64,000 bases of DNA from Gordonia sp. SID5947 (GTDB taxonomy: Bacteria; Actinomycetota; Actinomycetes; Mycobacteriales; Mycobacteriaceae): positions 3,348,001 to 3,412,000 of the forward strand of contig NZ_WWHU01000001.1 of assembly GCF_009862785.1 (NCBI RefSeq), read 5' to 3'. A program made the translations under genes and the position numbers. Shown in pieces: positions 54,355-63,289 of this stretch. The first letter of the stretch is position 1; every line of letters starts with the position of its first letter. The notes below the pieces were generated by a model. That model was given only the letters and a program-made list of their open reading frames with translations. It searched no databases and was not told the DNA's origin.

Positions 54355-55299
54355 GTGACTGTTCACCCCACCGACCGCCACGGTCTCGTACATCGCGCCC
54401 GCGCACTCGCCGCAGGCTTCACCGACACCGACCTCGCCCGCGCCCATCGTCAGGGCCGACTCGTCCACATCATCCCCGGTGTCTCCGCGCTGCCTGCCGA
54501 ACGCACCCCCGAGCAACTGCACCGCCTCACCGCGATCGCAACCCTCGCGGTGACCGGACCCGACCACACGCTCAGCCACCAATCCGCCGCGACGCTGCAC
54601 GACCTCCCGATGCTCAAACCGAGTCTGCGTCGCGTCCACGTGACGACGGGCTCTCGCTCGGGGGGCCACCGCAGCGCCAAGCGACACGCACACATCGGCA
54701 GCCTCGAACCCGCGGAGGTGGTGCTCGTCGACGGGGTGCGGGTGACGTCGCTGGAACGGACCGCCGTCGACGTCGCCCGCACCACCACGATGGGTTTCGC
54801 GGGCGCACTCGCGGTATTCGACGCCGCACTCCGGCGTGGCGCCGACCGGGACCTGATCTCGACGATGCTGCGCCGGCGCCGGTCAGGTGTCGGCCAGGCA
54901 CGACGAGCGCTGTTGCACGCCGACGGCGACGCCGAGAATCCCGGCGAATCGTGGGGTCGCGCCCAGATGATCGAGGCCGGCCTACCGGTGCCTCGGCTGC
55001 AGCACGAGTTCCGCGACGCCGACGGGAACCTTGTCGGCCGGACCGACTACGACTGGTCGGGCCGGTTGGTCGGTGAGTTCGACGGCGACGTCAAGTATCG
55101 CAATCACCTCCGACCCGGAGAGACACCGTTCGATGCGATGAAACGGGAGAAGGAGCGCGAGGATGGTTTGCGCCGCCTGAAGAGGCAAACGCGCACCCGC
55201 CACGCATCCGCGCACGTCGCGACATGCGCGGATGGACGACGGGTGCGCGTCGGCGCGGCACGCGGCGCGGGCGCCGCCTCGCTCAGGGAACGACGTTGA
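54355..55299 (+). CDS. AbiEi-like antitoxin-domain protein with truncated DUF559-like C-terminus
   Basis: A 314-residue protein as read. The N-terminal winged-helix region (about 5-65, [20 protein letters not shown]) and middle ([27 protein letters not shown]) match actinobacterial AbiEi-antitoxin-domain proteins. The end of such proteins is a DUF559-like nuclease fold, here [20 protein letters not shown] and [17 protein letters not shown]. The expected last strand (a GW-V-R-W type ending) is missing: from about residue 277 the sequence is encoded by repeat copy B and then runs into the end of leuS. No toxin partner is adjacent. The gene is probably decayed. GTG 54355 is the likeliest start; ATG 54319 is possible. 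Confidence 0.7.
   Translation: MTVHPTDRHGLVHRARALAAGFTDTDLARAHRQGRLVHIIPGVSALPAERTPEQLHRLTAIATLAVTGPDHTLSHQSAATLHDLPMLKPSLRRVHVTTGSRSGGHRSAKRHAHIGSLEPAEVVLVDGVRVTSLERTAVDVARTTTMGFAGALAVFDAALRRGADRDLISTMLRRRRSGVGQARRALLHADGDAENPGESWGRAQMIEAGLPVPRLQHEFRDADGNLVGRTDYDWSGRLVGEFDGDVKYRNHLRPGETPFDAMKREKEREDGLRRLKRQTRTRHASAHVATCADGRRVRVGAARGAGAASLRERR
55185..55250. repeat. 66-bp palindromic repeat, copy B, inside the 3' end of the AbiEi-like gene
   Basis: Same length, block order and orientation as copy A (54244-54309). Blocks 1-13, the core and the last 11 bp match; the two spacers differ. It replaces the natural 3' end of the AbiEi-like gene. Confidence 0.8.
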
Positions 55300-58168
55300 C
55301 CATCCGGCCGGGCACCACGATGACCTTCCGCGGCTCGCCGTCGAGCAGTGGCGCGATCTTCTCGTCGGCAAGCGCGGCGGCGCGGACCGTCGCCTCGTCG
55401 GCGTCGGCCGCGACCGTGATGCGACTGCGCACCTTGCCCTTCACCTGGATCGGGATCTCCACGGTGTCCTCGACCAGCCACTGTTCGTCTGCCCCGGGGA
55501 ACGGGCCGCGTGCCAGCAAACTCTGGTGCCCGAGCCGATGCCAGAGCTCCTCGGCGACGTGCGGAGCCAGCGGCGCGAGCATCACGACCAGCGGCTCCAC
55601 GGCCGCACGCGGCGCACCCGACTTCTCGAAGTTCTTGGTCAGGTGATTGGTCAGCACGGTCAGCTTCGCCACCGCCGTGTTGTTGCGCAGCTCGGCGTAG
55701 TCCTCGCGCACACCGGCAATCGTCTTGTGCAGCAGTCGTTTGGTGTCGTCGTCGAGATCGCCCTCGGTGCAGCGCATCTGACCGGATTCCTCGTCGACCA
55801 CCAAGCGCCAGATCCGCTGCAGGAACCGCTGCGACCCGACGACGTCCTTGGTCGCCCACGGCCGGGACTGATCCAGCGGCCCCATGAACATCTCGTAGAC
55901 CCGCAGCGTATCCGCCCCGTAGTCACGGCAGATGTCGTCGGGCGCAACGGAGTTCTTGAGGGACTTGCCCATCTTGCCGTACTCCTGCGTCACCGGCTCG
56001 CCGTTGTAGAAGTACCCGCCGTCGCGCTCGGTGACCTCATCGGCCGGCACGTAGATGCCACGGGCGTCGGTGTACGCGTAGGCCTGGATCATGCCCTGGT
56101 TGAACAGTTTTCGGTACGGCTCCCGACTCGTCACGTATCCCAGGTCGAAGAGCACCTTGTGCCAGAAGCGCGAATACAGCAGGTGCAGAACCGCATGCTC
56201 CACGCCCCCGATGTACAGATCGAGTCCGCCCGGATCGTCGACGCCGTGTTCGGCCGGGCGAGGACCCATCCAGTAGGCCTCATTCTCCTTGGCGCAGAAC
56301 GTGTCCTCATTGGTCGGGTCGATATAGCGCAACTGATACCACGAGCTACCGGCCCACTGCGGCATCACATTGGCGTCGCGCGTATAGGTCTTGACCCCGT
56401 CACCGAGATCGAGCTCGACGGTCATCCAATCGGTTGCCTTGGCCAGCGGCGGAGACGGTTCGCTGTGCTCGTCGTCGGGGTCGAAAGACACCGGCGCGTA
56501 GTCGTCGACCTCCGGGAGCTCCACCGGCAGCATCGATTCCGGGAGTGCGTGCGCGTTCCCGTCCTCGTCGTAGACGATCGGGAAGGGCTCGCCCCAATAG
56601 CGCTGCCGGGCGAACAGCCAGTCGCGCAGTTTGTACTGGATGGTGCCCCGACCGGTCCCCTGCTCCTCCAGCCACTCGACGATCTTCGCCTTCGCGTCGT
56701 CGACCTGCAGACCGTCGAGGAATCCGGAGTTCACGGCGGGGCCGTCCCCGAGAAACGCCTCGGTTTCGATGCCCTGTTCCGAGCCGATGACCTCGCGGAT
56801 CGGCAGCCCGAAGACGGTCGCGAACTCGTAGTCACGGCTGTCGTGCGCGGGCACCGCCATGATGGCACCGGTGCCGTAACCCATCAGCACGTAGTCGGCG
56901 ATGAAGATCGGGATCTGTTCGCCGTTGACCGGATTGGTCGCGAACGCGCCGGTGAAGACGCCGGTCTTCTCCTTGTTCTCCTGGCGCTCGAGATCGGACT
57001 TGGCCCCGATCGCGGCACGGTATGCCGTGATCGCCTCCGCCGGATCGGCCGCACCGCCGGTCCAACGTTCGTCGGTGCCGGCGGGCCACGCCGCGGCGGT
57101 CACCGTGTCGACCAGCGCGTGCTCGGGTGCGAGCACCATGTAGGTGGCGCCGAACAGGGTATCGGGCCGGGTGGTGAAGACCTCGACGGAACTGTCGGTG
57201 GCGGGCACGGTGAAGGTGACCTGCGCACCACGGGAACGGCCGATCCAGTTGCGCTGCATGGTCTTGACCTTGTCCGGCCAGTCCAGCAGGTCCAGATCGT
57301 CGAGCAGACGATCCGAATAGGCGGTGATACGCATCATCCACTGACGCAGGTGCTTGCGGAACACCGGGAAGTTGCCGCGATCGCTCCGACCGTCGGCGGT
57401 GACCTCCTCGTTGGCGAGCACCGTACCCAGGCCGGGGCACCAGTTGACCAACGAATCACTCTCGTAGACAAGACGATACGAGTCGATGACCTGGTTGCGC
57501 CCGGCCTTGTCCAAGGACGACCACGCTCGCCCGTCGCCGACCTCGCGCTTTCCCGAAGCGAATTCGTCGACCAGCTCGGCGATCGGACGGGCCTTACGCT
57601 GGTCGGCGTCGTACCAGGCGTTGTAGATCTGCAGGAAGATCCACTGCGTCCACCGATAGAATTCGACGTCGGTGGTGGCGACACGTCGACGCTCGTCGTG
57701 GCCCAGCCCCAGGCGGCGGATCTGGCCGAGATAACGCTCGATGTTGGCCTCGGTGGTGGTCCGCGGATGTGTGCCGGTCTGGACCGCGTACTGCTCCGCG
57801 GGCAGCCCGAAGGCGTCGAAGCCCATCGTGTGGAGAACGTTGCGTCCGATCATCCGCTGGTACCGCGCGAACACGTCGCTGGCGATGAACCCCAGGGGGT
57901 GGCCGACGTGCAGACCCGAACCAGACGGGTACGGGAACATGTCCTGGATGAAGACCTTCGCCTCGGCGTCGGCCGCACCGCCGCCGAACGCCGCGAGATC
58001 TCCGGCAAGCGGTCCCACCGGGTTGGGCGCCTCGTACGCGTGCTGGTCCGCCCAGTTGCGCTGCCAACGCGCCTCGATCTCACCGGCGAGCTCCGCCGTG
58101 TACCGATGGCCGGGCAAGCCGGCGGCCGGGGCGGTCGACGCAGTGTGGGCAGAATCAGCTGAAGTCAC
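55283..58168 (-). CDS. leuS: Leucyl-tRNA synthetase
   Basis: A 961-residue class Ia aminoacyl-tRNA synthetase that charges tRNA-Leu. HIGH motif variant HVGH at 87-90 within [11 protein letters not shown], an editing (CP1) domain with [13 protein letters not shown] and [20 protein letters not shown], the KMSKS motif as GKMGKS, and a C-terminal anticodon/VPGRMVNVV tail. TACGCT ends 6 nt before GTG 58168, giving a leaderless start about 24 codons inside the longest frame. The last 17 nt overlap the convergent AbiEi-like gene. The neighbourhood with YqgE and MFS genes is shared with mycobacteria. Confidence 0.97.
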   Translation of the reverse strand: MTSADSAHTASTAPAAGLPGHRYTAELAGEIEARWQRNWADQHAYEAPNPVGPLAGDLAAFGGGAADAEAKVFIQDMFPYPSGSGLHVGHPLGFIASDVFARYQRMIGRNVLHTMGFDAFGLPAEQYAVQTGTHPRTTTEANIERYLGQIRRLGLGHDERRRVATTDVEFYRWTQWIFLQIYNAWYDADQRKARPIAELVDEFASGKREVGDGRAWSSLDKAGRNQVIDSYRLVYESDSLVNWCPGLGTVLANEEVTADGRSDRGNFPVFRKHLRQWMMRITAYSDRLLDDLDLLDWPDKVKTMQRNWIGRSRGAQVTFTVPATDSSVEVFTTRPDTLFGATYMVLAPEHALVDTVTAAAWPAGTDERWTGGAADPAEAITAYRAAIGAKSDLERQENKEKTGVFTGAFATNPVNGEQIPIFIADYVLMGYGTGAIMAVPAHDSRDYEFATVFGLPIREVIGSEQGIETEAFLGDGPAVNSGFLDGLQVDDAKAKIVEWLEEQGTGRGTIQYKLRDWLFARQRYWGEPFPIVYDEDGNAHALPESMLPVELPEVDDYAPVSFDPDDEHSEPSPPLAKATDWMTVELDLGDGVKTYTRDANVMPQWAGSSWYQLRYIDPTNEDTFCAKENEAYWMGPRPAEHGVDDPGGLDLYIGGVEHAVLHLLYSRFWHKVLFDLGYVTSREPYRKLFNQGMIQAYAYTDARGIYVPADEVTERDGGYFYNGEPVTQEYGKMGKSLKNSVAPDDICRDYGADTLRVYEMFMGPLDQSRPWATKDVVGSQRFLQRIWRLVVDEESGQMRCTEGDLDDDTKRLLHKTIAGVREDYAELRNNTAVAKLTVLTNHLTKNFEKSGAPRAAVEPLVVMLAPLAPHVAEELWHRLGHQSLLARGPFPGADEQWLVEDTVEIPIQVKGKVRSRITVAADADEATVRAAALADEKIAPLLDGEPRKVIVVPGRMVNVVP

Positions 58169-58174
58169 CCGACC

Positions 58175-58180
58175 AGCGTA
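58175..58180 (-). promoter_or_regulatory. -10 box TACGCT, leaderless start of leuS
   Basis: On the minus strand TACGCT ends 6 nt before GTG 58168. Confidence 0.5.
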
Positions 58181-58257
58181 AATCCTCGGTTCGGCGATCG
58201 CGTCGACGGGGAGCGGTCCAGGATGCCGATCCCGCGACAACGGCCGATTCGGTGTGC

Positions 58258-58274
58258 TACGACAGTCAGTCGTA
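58258..58274. promoter_or_regulatory. Dyad at the sdpI start
   Basis: TACGAC-5 nt-GTCGTA is a perfect dyad ending on the A of the sdpI-type ATG, placed where a repressor would block initiation. Confidence 0.4.
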
Positions 58275-58720
58275 TGGTGGTCGATGTGATCGTCCTGTCT
58301 GTCGTCGCTGCTGTGGTCGTCTTCGCGCTCGCCGCGATGTGGCTGGTGGTCGGCGTGCTCGGGATGGTCGGGCGGCTCCCCCGCAATCGTTGGGTGGGTG
58401 TCCGTGCCGACGAGTCGATGCGCTCGGAGGAGGCATTCCAGGTGGCCAACCGGGTGGCCGCGCCCGGACTACTCGCCGCCGCCGCCATCCTGGTGCTGAG
58501 TGGAATCGTCACCCTCGGCATCGGCGGGTACTGGTCGGTCGCCTTCGCGGTGGTCGGCGTGATCGCCGCGCTGTTCGTGGTCGGCCTGGTCAGCGCCTAC
58601 GGAGTGCGCGCCGCTGCCGCGCTGCCCGACGACGAAACAGCGTCGGATGCCTGCGGAACCTCGAGTTGCGGTGCCTGCAGCCTCAAGAGTGTCTGCTCGA
58701 ACGAGTCCGCCCAGGCGTGA
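58274..58720 (+). CDS. SdpI-family membrane protein with Cys-rich tail
   Basis: A 148-residue protein with three hydrophobic segments (about 5-28, 62-82, 88-112) and the SdpI/YhfL motif [19 protein letters not shown] between the first two. SdpI gives immunity to the SDP toxin in Bacillus, but actinobacterial members have no known toxin partner. The tail holds four Cys ([15 protein letters not shown]), a possible metal or redox site. It is 4 nt upstream of the symporter-family gene, so they form an operon. Confidence 0.82.
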   Translation: MVVDVIVLSVVAAVVVFALAAMWLVVGVLGMVGRLPRNRWVGVRADESMRSEEAFQVANRVAAPGLLAAAAILVLSGIVTLGIGGYWSVAFAVVGVIAALFVVGLVSAYGVRAAAALPDDETASDACGTSSCGACSLKSVCSNESAQA

Positions 58721-58724
58721 ATCA

Positions 58725-59732
58725 GTGTCTTCTCCTCTCGCGGTGATCCGTGGGCTGCTGAACCGCTCGCCGGTCGACGGCTTCGTGCTCGCCATCCTCG
58801 GTGCGGTGCTGGTGGCCGCTTTCCTACCCGCGCGCGGCGCCGCCGCCGACGTCCTCGACTGGGTGGTCGTCGCTGCGATCGCACTGCTGTTCTTCCTCTA
58901 CGGCACGCGCCTGCACCCGCGCGAAGCGCTCGAGGGGCTCAAGCACTGGCGGCTGCACGTGACCATCCTGGCATTCACCTTCGTGGTGTTCCCGCTCGTC
59001 GGCCTGGCACTGCGGCCCCTGGTCACGCCGATGGTCGGTGCCGATCTCGCCAACGGTCTACTGTTCCTGTGCCTGGTGCCCTCCACCGTTCAGTCGTCGA
59101 TCGCGTTCACCTCGATCGCGCGCGGCAACGTACCGGGCGCGATCGTCAGCGCCTCGACCTCCAACATCCTGGGCGTCTTCCTCACACCACTGCTCGTGGT
59201 CGCCTTGATGAGCACTCACAACGACATGCAGATCGACGCGTCGTCGGTGGTGAAGATCGTCGGGCAGATCCTCGTACCGTTCATCCTGGGACAGATCGCA
59301 CGGCCGTGGGTGGGTGGTTTCTTCTCCCGCCATGCCCACGCCACCAAGTTCGCCGACCGCGGCTCCATCGTCCTGGTCGTCTACGTCGCCTTCAGTGAAG
59401 GTGTCCGCGAGGGCATCTGGTCGATGGTCGACGCGGCACAGATCGTCGCCGTCGCGGTGATCTCGCTGATCCTCGTCGTCGTGATGCTGGTGGTCACCCG
59501 ATGGGTGCCACAGCGACTCGGATTCGACCGCGCCGATGTGATCGCCATCCAGTTCTGCGGCACCAAGAAGAGTCTCGCCACCGGTCTCCCGATGGCGACG
59601 GTCCTGTTCGCCGGCTCGACCGTGGGCCTGATCGTGCTCCCATTGATGATCTTCCACCAGATCCAGCTCATCCTGTGTTCCTGGCTGGCGACGCGGTACG
59701 GCCGCGAGCCGGAACTCGTCGACGCCGTCTGA
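58725..59732 (+). CDS. Bile acid:sodium symporter family protein (YfeH-like)
   Basis: A 335-residue membrane protein with about nine or ten hydrophobic segments. Family marks are LPARGAAADVLDWVVVAAIA, LFFLYGTRLHPREALEGLKH, LCLVPSTVQSSIAFTSIARG followed by NVPGAIVSASTSN, and FCGTKKSLATGLPMA. These match the SBF-like YfeH branch, which transports organic anions; bile acids are not implied. GTG 58725 follows the sdpI stop by 4 nt; a downstream GTG at 58743 is also possible. Confidence 0.85.
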   Translation: MSSPLAVIRGLLNRSPVDGFVLAILGAVLVAAFLPARGAAADVLDWVVVAAIALLFFLYGTRLHPREALEGLKHWRLHVTILAFTFVVFPLVGLALRPLVTPMVGADLANGLLFLCLVPSTVQSSIAFTSIARGNVPGAIVSASTSNILGVFLTPLLVVALMSTHNDMQIDASSVVKIVGQILVPFILGQIARPWVGGFFSRHAHATKFADRGSIVLVVYVAFSEGVREGIWSMVDAAQIVAVAVISLILVVVMLVVTRWVPQRLGFDRADVIAIQFCGTKKSLATGLPMATVLFAGSTVGLIVLPLMIFHQIQLILCSWLATRYGREPELVDAV

Positions 59733-59756
59733 GCGTCCGTCCACTGTCAGGAAACA

Positions 59757-59778
59757 ATGGTCGCTAAACTGCGACCAT
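59757..59778. promoter_or_regulatory. Operator centred on the -10 box of the XRE-cupin gene
   Basis: ATGGTCGC (59757-59764) and its complement GCGACCAT (59771-59778) flank exactly the TAAACT -10 box; the right arm includes the first two bases of the start codon. This is a clear arrangement for autorepression. Confidence 0.75.
59765..59770 (+). promoter_or_regulatory. -10 box TAAACT, leaderless start
   Basis: TAAACT ends 6 nt before ATG 59777. Confidence 0.6.
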
Positions 59779-60442
59779 GACAGGTGACGCCTCCAACATC
59801 GTCCGCGACACCGGTGACCCCGCGCCCGTCCAGCGTGAGGTGGTGGGAGATCCGCCGACGGGTGGCGACCTGGAGGCCGCGATCGCCCATCAGGTGAGGC
59901 TGCTCCGCCGAAACGCCGGCCTCTCGGTCGCCGAGATGGCCGCCAAGGTCGGCATCTCGAAGGCCATGCTGTCGAAGATCGAGAACGCCCAGACCTCCTG
60001 CAGTCTGTCGACTCTCGCCCGCCTCGCCGCAGGTCTCGACGTCCCGGTCACCTCGTTGTTCCGTGGCGCCGACGCAGAGCGCGAAGCCGTCTACACCGAG
60101 TCGGGCAAGGGGGCGGTGATCGTCGGCCGCGGTACCCGAATCGGTCATCACTACGAGCACCTCGGTGCGCTGCGCGGACAACACAAGCGCCTCGAACCCG
60201 TCCTGGTCACGTTGACCGACGACAGCGAGGTGTTCCCCCGCTTCCAGCACCCGGGTACCGAACTCCTCTACATGCTGGAGGGAGTCATGGTCTACGGGCA
60301 CGGCAACGCCGAATACACGCTGCGTCCGGGCGACTGCCTGCTGCTCGACGGCGAGGGTATCCACGGCCCGCATGATCTGGTCCGTCTGCCCATCCGCTTT
60401 CTCGCGGTGACCGCGTACCCCGACAACCACGAAGCGGAGTGA
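59777..60442 (+). CDS. XRE-family regulator with C-terminal cupin
   Basis: A 221-residue HTH_3 plus cupin_2 regulator. The HTH (about 35-92) reads VRLLRRNAGLSVAEMAAKVG then ISKAMLSKIENAQTSCSLST; the cupin (about 110-215) includes QHPGTELLYMLEGVMVYGHG and LRPGDCLLLDGEGIHGP with metal-binding His residues. Such proteins sense a small ligand through the cupin. Leaderless ATG with a dyad wrapped around its -10. Upstream on the same strand is the bile-acid-symporter-family gene, a possible target. Confidence 0.9.
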   Translation: MTGDASNIVRDTGDPAPVQREVVGDPPTGGDLEAAIAHQVRLLRRNAGLSVAEMAAKVGISKAMLSKIENAQTSCSLSTLARLAAGLDVPVTSLFRGADAEREAVYTESGKGAVIVGRGTRIGHHYEHLGALRGQHKRLEPVLVTLTDDSEVFPRFQHPGTELLYMLEGVMVYGHGNAEYTLRPGDCLLLDGEGIHGPHDLVRLPIRFLAVTAYPDNHEAE

Positions 60443-60465
60443 ACCGGCCGCGCGGTGAGCGGGCG

Positions 60466-62499
60466 CTACGGGATCGGTGTGGAGAGCGGCAGGTTCACAA
60501 AACTCGGCCGCTGCGGATCGAGTTGGATGTGCTGCGGCTTCAGCTGTGACTCGTTCAGCAACGGGCGCAGCGGAAGCCCCCGCGGCACGTTCATCGCGAA
60601 GACATCCACACGCAACCGGTGACCCGGCTTGATCAGCGCTTCGGTGGGCAGCAACCCGATGTCGAGGGCCACCTGCTTCCCCGGTGTCACCCGCTGCCGG
60701 GAGGCCAGCGTCAGGTTGTAGAAGGGATCGATCACGTCCCCGTTGGGCGCGAACTGCGAGCGGGAGCGGTCGTAACCGCGCAGCGACGCCATGACCTGGC
60801 CGGAACTGATCACCTTCGACGTGCCGTCCGGCGCGACGTCGTTGAGCGTGGCCGTCCAGTACCCGTCGGACGCGTCCATGACGGTGTTGAGGTGCAGGTT
60901 CGTGTAACCGGAGACGCTGCGCGTGGTGCGCATAGGCGCGGTGGTGAACGTGAGTGCGTCCCGCTCCGGGATCCGGGCATCCCTGGCGCAGAACGGGAAC
61001 AGTGCGAGCGCACCGGCCGTCTGCTGAGCTGCGTCCCGCGAGCAGAGAGTCAGCAGCCCGGGCGAGACCGTCATCCGGCCATGTGATGCCGGGGCCGCAG
61101 TGGTGAGGCTGCCGTCCCGCACCGCATGGGGGGCGGTCCCGCTCCGCCGGTCGCCGAGGTACAGCCGCTGCCGGGACATGCCGGCGCGCGGGAACTGCTT
61201 CGCGGAGATCCACTGATCGCCGACCTGTTTCAGGTTCACCGGACCGTAGGCGTCGACTTTGTTGTCGATTCCCTTGAGCCACTTGTCGAACCATGCCTTC
61301 TGCAGGACATCCAGACGTGGCGGTGTGCCGGCCCGGCCTTGCTGGCCGCCGCCGATCGTCAAGTGGTAGCCGTCGCCCATGATCAGCTGCTTCTTGCCCG
61401 GCGACAGCGGGATCTTGTTGTACATCCGCACTTCACTGTTGGTGAAGAGATCGAACCAGCCGCCATAGATGAGGGTCGGGGTGGTGATCCGTTCAGCGTT
61501 GTCCTGCCACGTTTTTCGCGGTTCGGAACTGTCGGTGAGCAGCTCATCGAGTTCGGGTGGCACCGACTTGATGTCGGGCGTCACCAGCGCCGCCAACAGC
61601 TGCGGGTAGAAGGTCAGCGGGTCGGAGATCCGGTCGGCCAACCATTTCCAGTCGAACGTCCCGTTGAGCATCGACGACACGTTCGGCACCAGCTTGGTGG
61701 TGTTGACGAGCGTCAGCCACATCGGCAGAAAGCCCACGCCGAGTGCCCCTCCGGGTGCGACGATGTCGCGGATGAGGTCACCCCCGGGCTCCACCGGGAA
61801 GATCGCCTTGAGCGCGGCCGGGTTCTTGTTGGCCGCCTGGATCTGATTGATCGCGGAGTACGAGACCCCGGACATGCCGATCTTGCCGTTCGACCAGCGC
61901 TGTCGGGCCGCCCAGTCGATGACCTCGAGCGTGTCGGCCTGTTCGCGGCTCTGGAAGACATCCCACTTGCCCTGCGAGAAGCCGGTGCCGCGGACGTCCA
62001 CCACCACCTGCGTGTACCCGCTTCGCACCAGATCGAGGTCGACCATGAAGGTCTTGGCCCCGCCATCACGAAGCGTGTTGGTGAGTTGCGAGACGTCGGC
62101 GATGTCGCGGATCGGTGTGGCGACCTGGTTGACCGCCGTCACGAGTTGCCGAAGGAGGGGCTCGAGAACCGGATGTTGGGTGACCGCAGCACCGACCGCG
62201 GTGATCAGCTTGGTGTACGGCGTCATGTTCACGATCACCGGATTGCGCCTCGTCGTCGCGCGGCCGGCACCGTCGGCAGGCCGATAGACATTGGCGCGCA
62301 GAATTGTTCCGTCGCTCATCCGGATCGGCACATCCCACGTGACGGCAACACCCGCATACGGCTGCGGGCCGTCATGAGACGCCGCCCACCGCGCTGCGGC
62401 GGCTCCCCCGGTCGGGGACGGCGCCGCACCCGCGGTCGCCGGAACCATCACCATCGCCATGAGGATCCCGAAGATCCCGCTGATCATCCCCACCCGCAC
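60466..62499 (-). CDS. CocE/NonD-family secreted hydrolase (X-Pro dipeptidyl-peptidase type)
   Basis: A 677-residue exported serine hydrolase. The signal peptide (VRVGMISGIFGILMAMVMV, cleavage near TAGA) precedes the S15 catalytic domain with VVVDVRGTGFSQG, nucleophile in GMSGVSYSA, and the acid/His regions LIYGGWFDLFTNSEV and GDGYHLT. A C-terminal jelly-roll domain (about 510-670) is typical of cocaine esterase-like proteins. Substrates could be esters or peptides. GTG 62499 is the best start; a TAGATT box at 62536-62541 would start transcription about 30 nt upstream of it. Confidence 0.85.
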   Translation of the reverse strand: MRVGMISGIFGILMAMVMVPATAGAAPSPTGGAAAARWAASHDGPQPYAGVAVTWDVPIRMSDGTILRANVYRPADGAGRATTRRNPVIVNMTPYTKLITAVGAAVTQHPVLEPLLRQLVTAVNQVATPIRDIADVSQLTNTLRDGGAKTFMVDLDLVRSGYTQVVVDVRGTGFSQGKWDVFQSREQADTLEVIDWAARQRWSNGKIGMSGVSYSAINQIQAANKNPAALKAIFPVEPGGDLIRDIVAPGGALGVGFLPMWLTLVNTTKLVPNVSSMLNGTFDWKWLADRISDPLTFYPQLLAALVTPDIKSVPPELDELLTDSSEPRKTWQDNAERITTPTLIYGGWFDLFTNSEVRMYNKIPLSPGKKQLIMGDGYHLTIGGGQQGRAGTPPRLDVLQKAWFDKWLKGIDNKVDAYGPVNLKQVGDQWISAKQFPRAGMSRQRLYLGDRRSGTAPHAVRDGSLTTAAPASHGRMTVSPGLLTLCSRDAAQQTAGALALFPFCARDARIPERDALTFTTAPMRTTRSVSGYTNLHLNTVMDASDGYWTATLNDVAPDGTSKVISSGQVMASLRGYDRSRSQFAPNGDVIDPFYNLTLASRQRVTPGKQVALDIGLLPTEALIKPGHRLRVDVFAMNVPRGLPLRPLLNESQLKPQHIQLDPQRPSFVNLPLSTPIP

Positions 62500-62535
62500 G
62501 TCATCGACCCCCGTCTGACCGAACCAAGCGTCCAA

Positions 62536-62541
62536 AATCTA
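62536..62541 (-). promoter_or_regulatory. -10 box TAGATT upstream of the CocE-type gene
   Basis: On the minus strand TAGATT would give a transcript start near 62529, about 30 nt before GTG 62499. Confidence 0.4.
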
Positions 62542-62590
62542 GCAGAGACGGTGTGCTACGTCACCCGTCCTCTCGGCTGTGCGGGTCAGC

Positions 62591-63241
62591 TCAGTTCCGG
62601 CTCACGTCGATCGGGTGGGATGCGACAAGCGGCAGCGGCCACGGCTGGCGACGCAGGACGTCGGCCCACAGATCGGTGGTCGGTGGCACGAGCAGATCGT
62701 TGGCCAGCGCCGAGGCCAGCATCCAGCTGTTCTGTTCGAGCTCGCCGTCGAGCTGGCCGATGCCCCAGCCCGAGTAGCCGGCGAACACCCGGACACCGAC
62801 GAGGACCTCGGACAGTTCGGCCGGGTCGGCGTCCAGATCGACCAGCACCACGCGGCCGTCCAGAGGACGCAACCCCTCGTGGCCACTGATGTCCGCGCCG
62901 AGTTTCACCACCCCGAGGCAGAGGGCGGCGTCCTGTTTGACCGGTCCGCCGACGAAGAGCGCCCGAGGCGAGGCCGACAGATCCGACCACTGGGGCAACA
63001 GGTTGTGCACAGCGGTCTGACTCATCCGGTTCAGGACCACGCCCAGACTGCCCGCATCGTTGTGCTCCATGACGTAGATGACGGTGCGGGCGAAGGTCGG
63101 CTCGAGGAGATCGGTCGACGCGAGAAGTAGGGTCCCGGGCCGAACCCGGCCCACCGACGAGAAGTCGCGCGCGGAATCCGGCGCGCCGCCCTCCGAGTAG
63201 AACTCGGGGGTCGGTTCCTCTGAATCGTCGCCGCCGGCCAC
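62591..63241 (-). CDS. YqgE/AlgH family protein (UPF0301)
   Basis: A 216-residue cytoplasmic protein of the DUF179 fold. Conserved segments are VRPGTLLLASTDLLEPTFAR, VIYVMEHNDAGSLGVVLNR, LFVGGPVKQDAALCLG and VFAGYSGWGIGQLDGELEQNSW. Its exact function is unknown, though AlgH influences alginate genes in Pseudomonas. Mycobacteria have the homologue (Rv0038) beside an MFS gene and near leuS, as here. Divergent from the MFS gene 48 bp away. Confidence 0.93.
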   Translation of the reverse strand: MAGGDDSEEPTPEFYSEGGAPDSARDFSSVGRVRPGTLLLASTDLLEPTFARTVIYVMEHNDAGSLGVVLNRMSQTAVHNLLPQWSDLSASPRALFVGGPVKQDAALCLGVVKLGADISGHEGLRPLDGRVVLVDLDADPAELSEVLVGVRVFAGYSGWGIGQLDGELEQNSWMLASALANDLLVPPTTDLWADVLRRQPWPLPLVASHPIDVSRN

Positions 63242-63277
63242 TCAGACATCATCGCATGGCCGGGCCGATCAGGTCGG

Positions 63278-63283
63278 TAGTCT
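63278..63283 (+). promoter_or_regulatory. -10 box TAGTCT, leaderless start
   Basis: TAGTCT ends 6 nt before GTG 63290. Confidence 0.5.
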
Positions 63284-63289
63284 GAATCA

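Noticed and set aside
54355..55299. Complete type IV toxin-antitoxin pair
   Set aside because: Only an AbiEi-like antitoxin-domain protein is present, with a damaged C-terminus; neighbours are tfoX-like and leuS, not an AbiEii toxin.
55232..58162. 976-codon open frame on the plus strand opposite leuS
   Set aside because: It is the codon-position shadow of leuS in high-GC DNA; it is rich in Arg, His, Val and Gly, has no domain, and leuS is certain.
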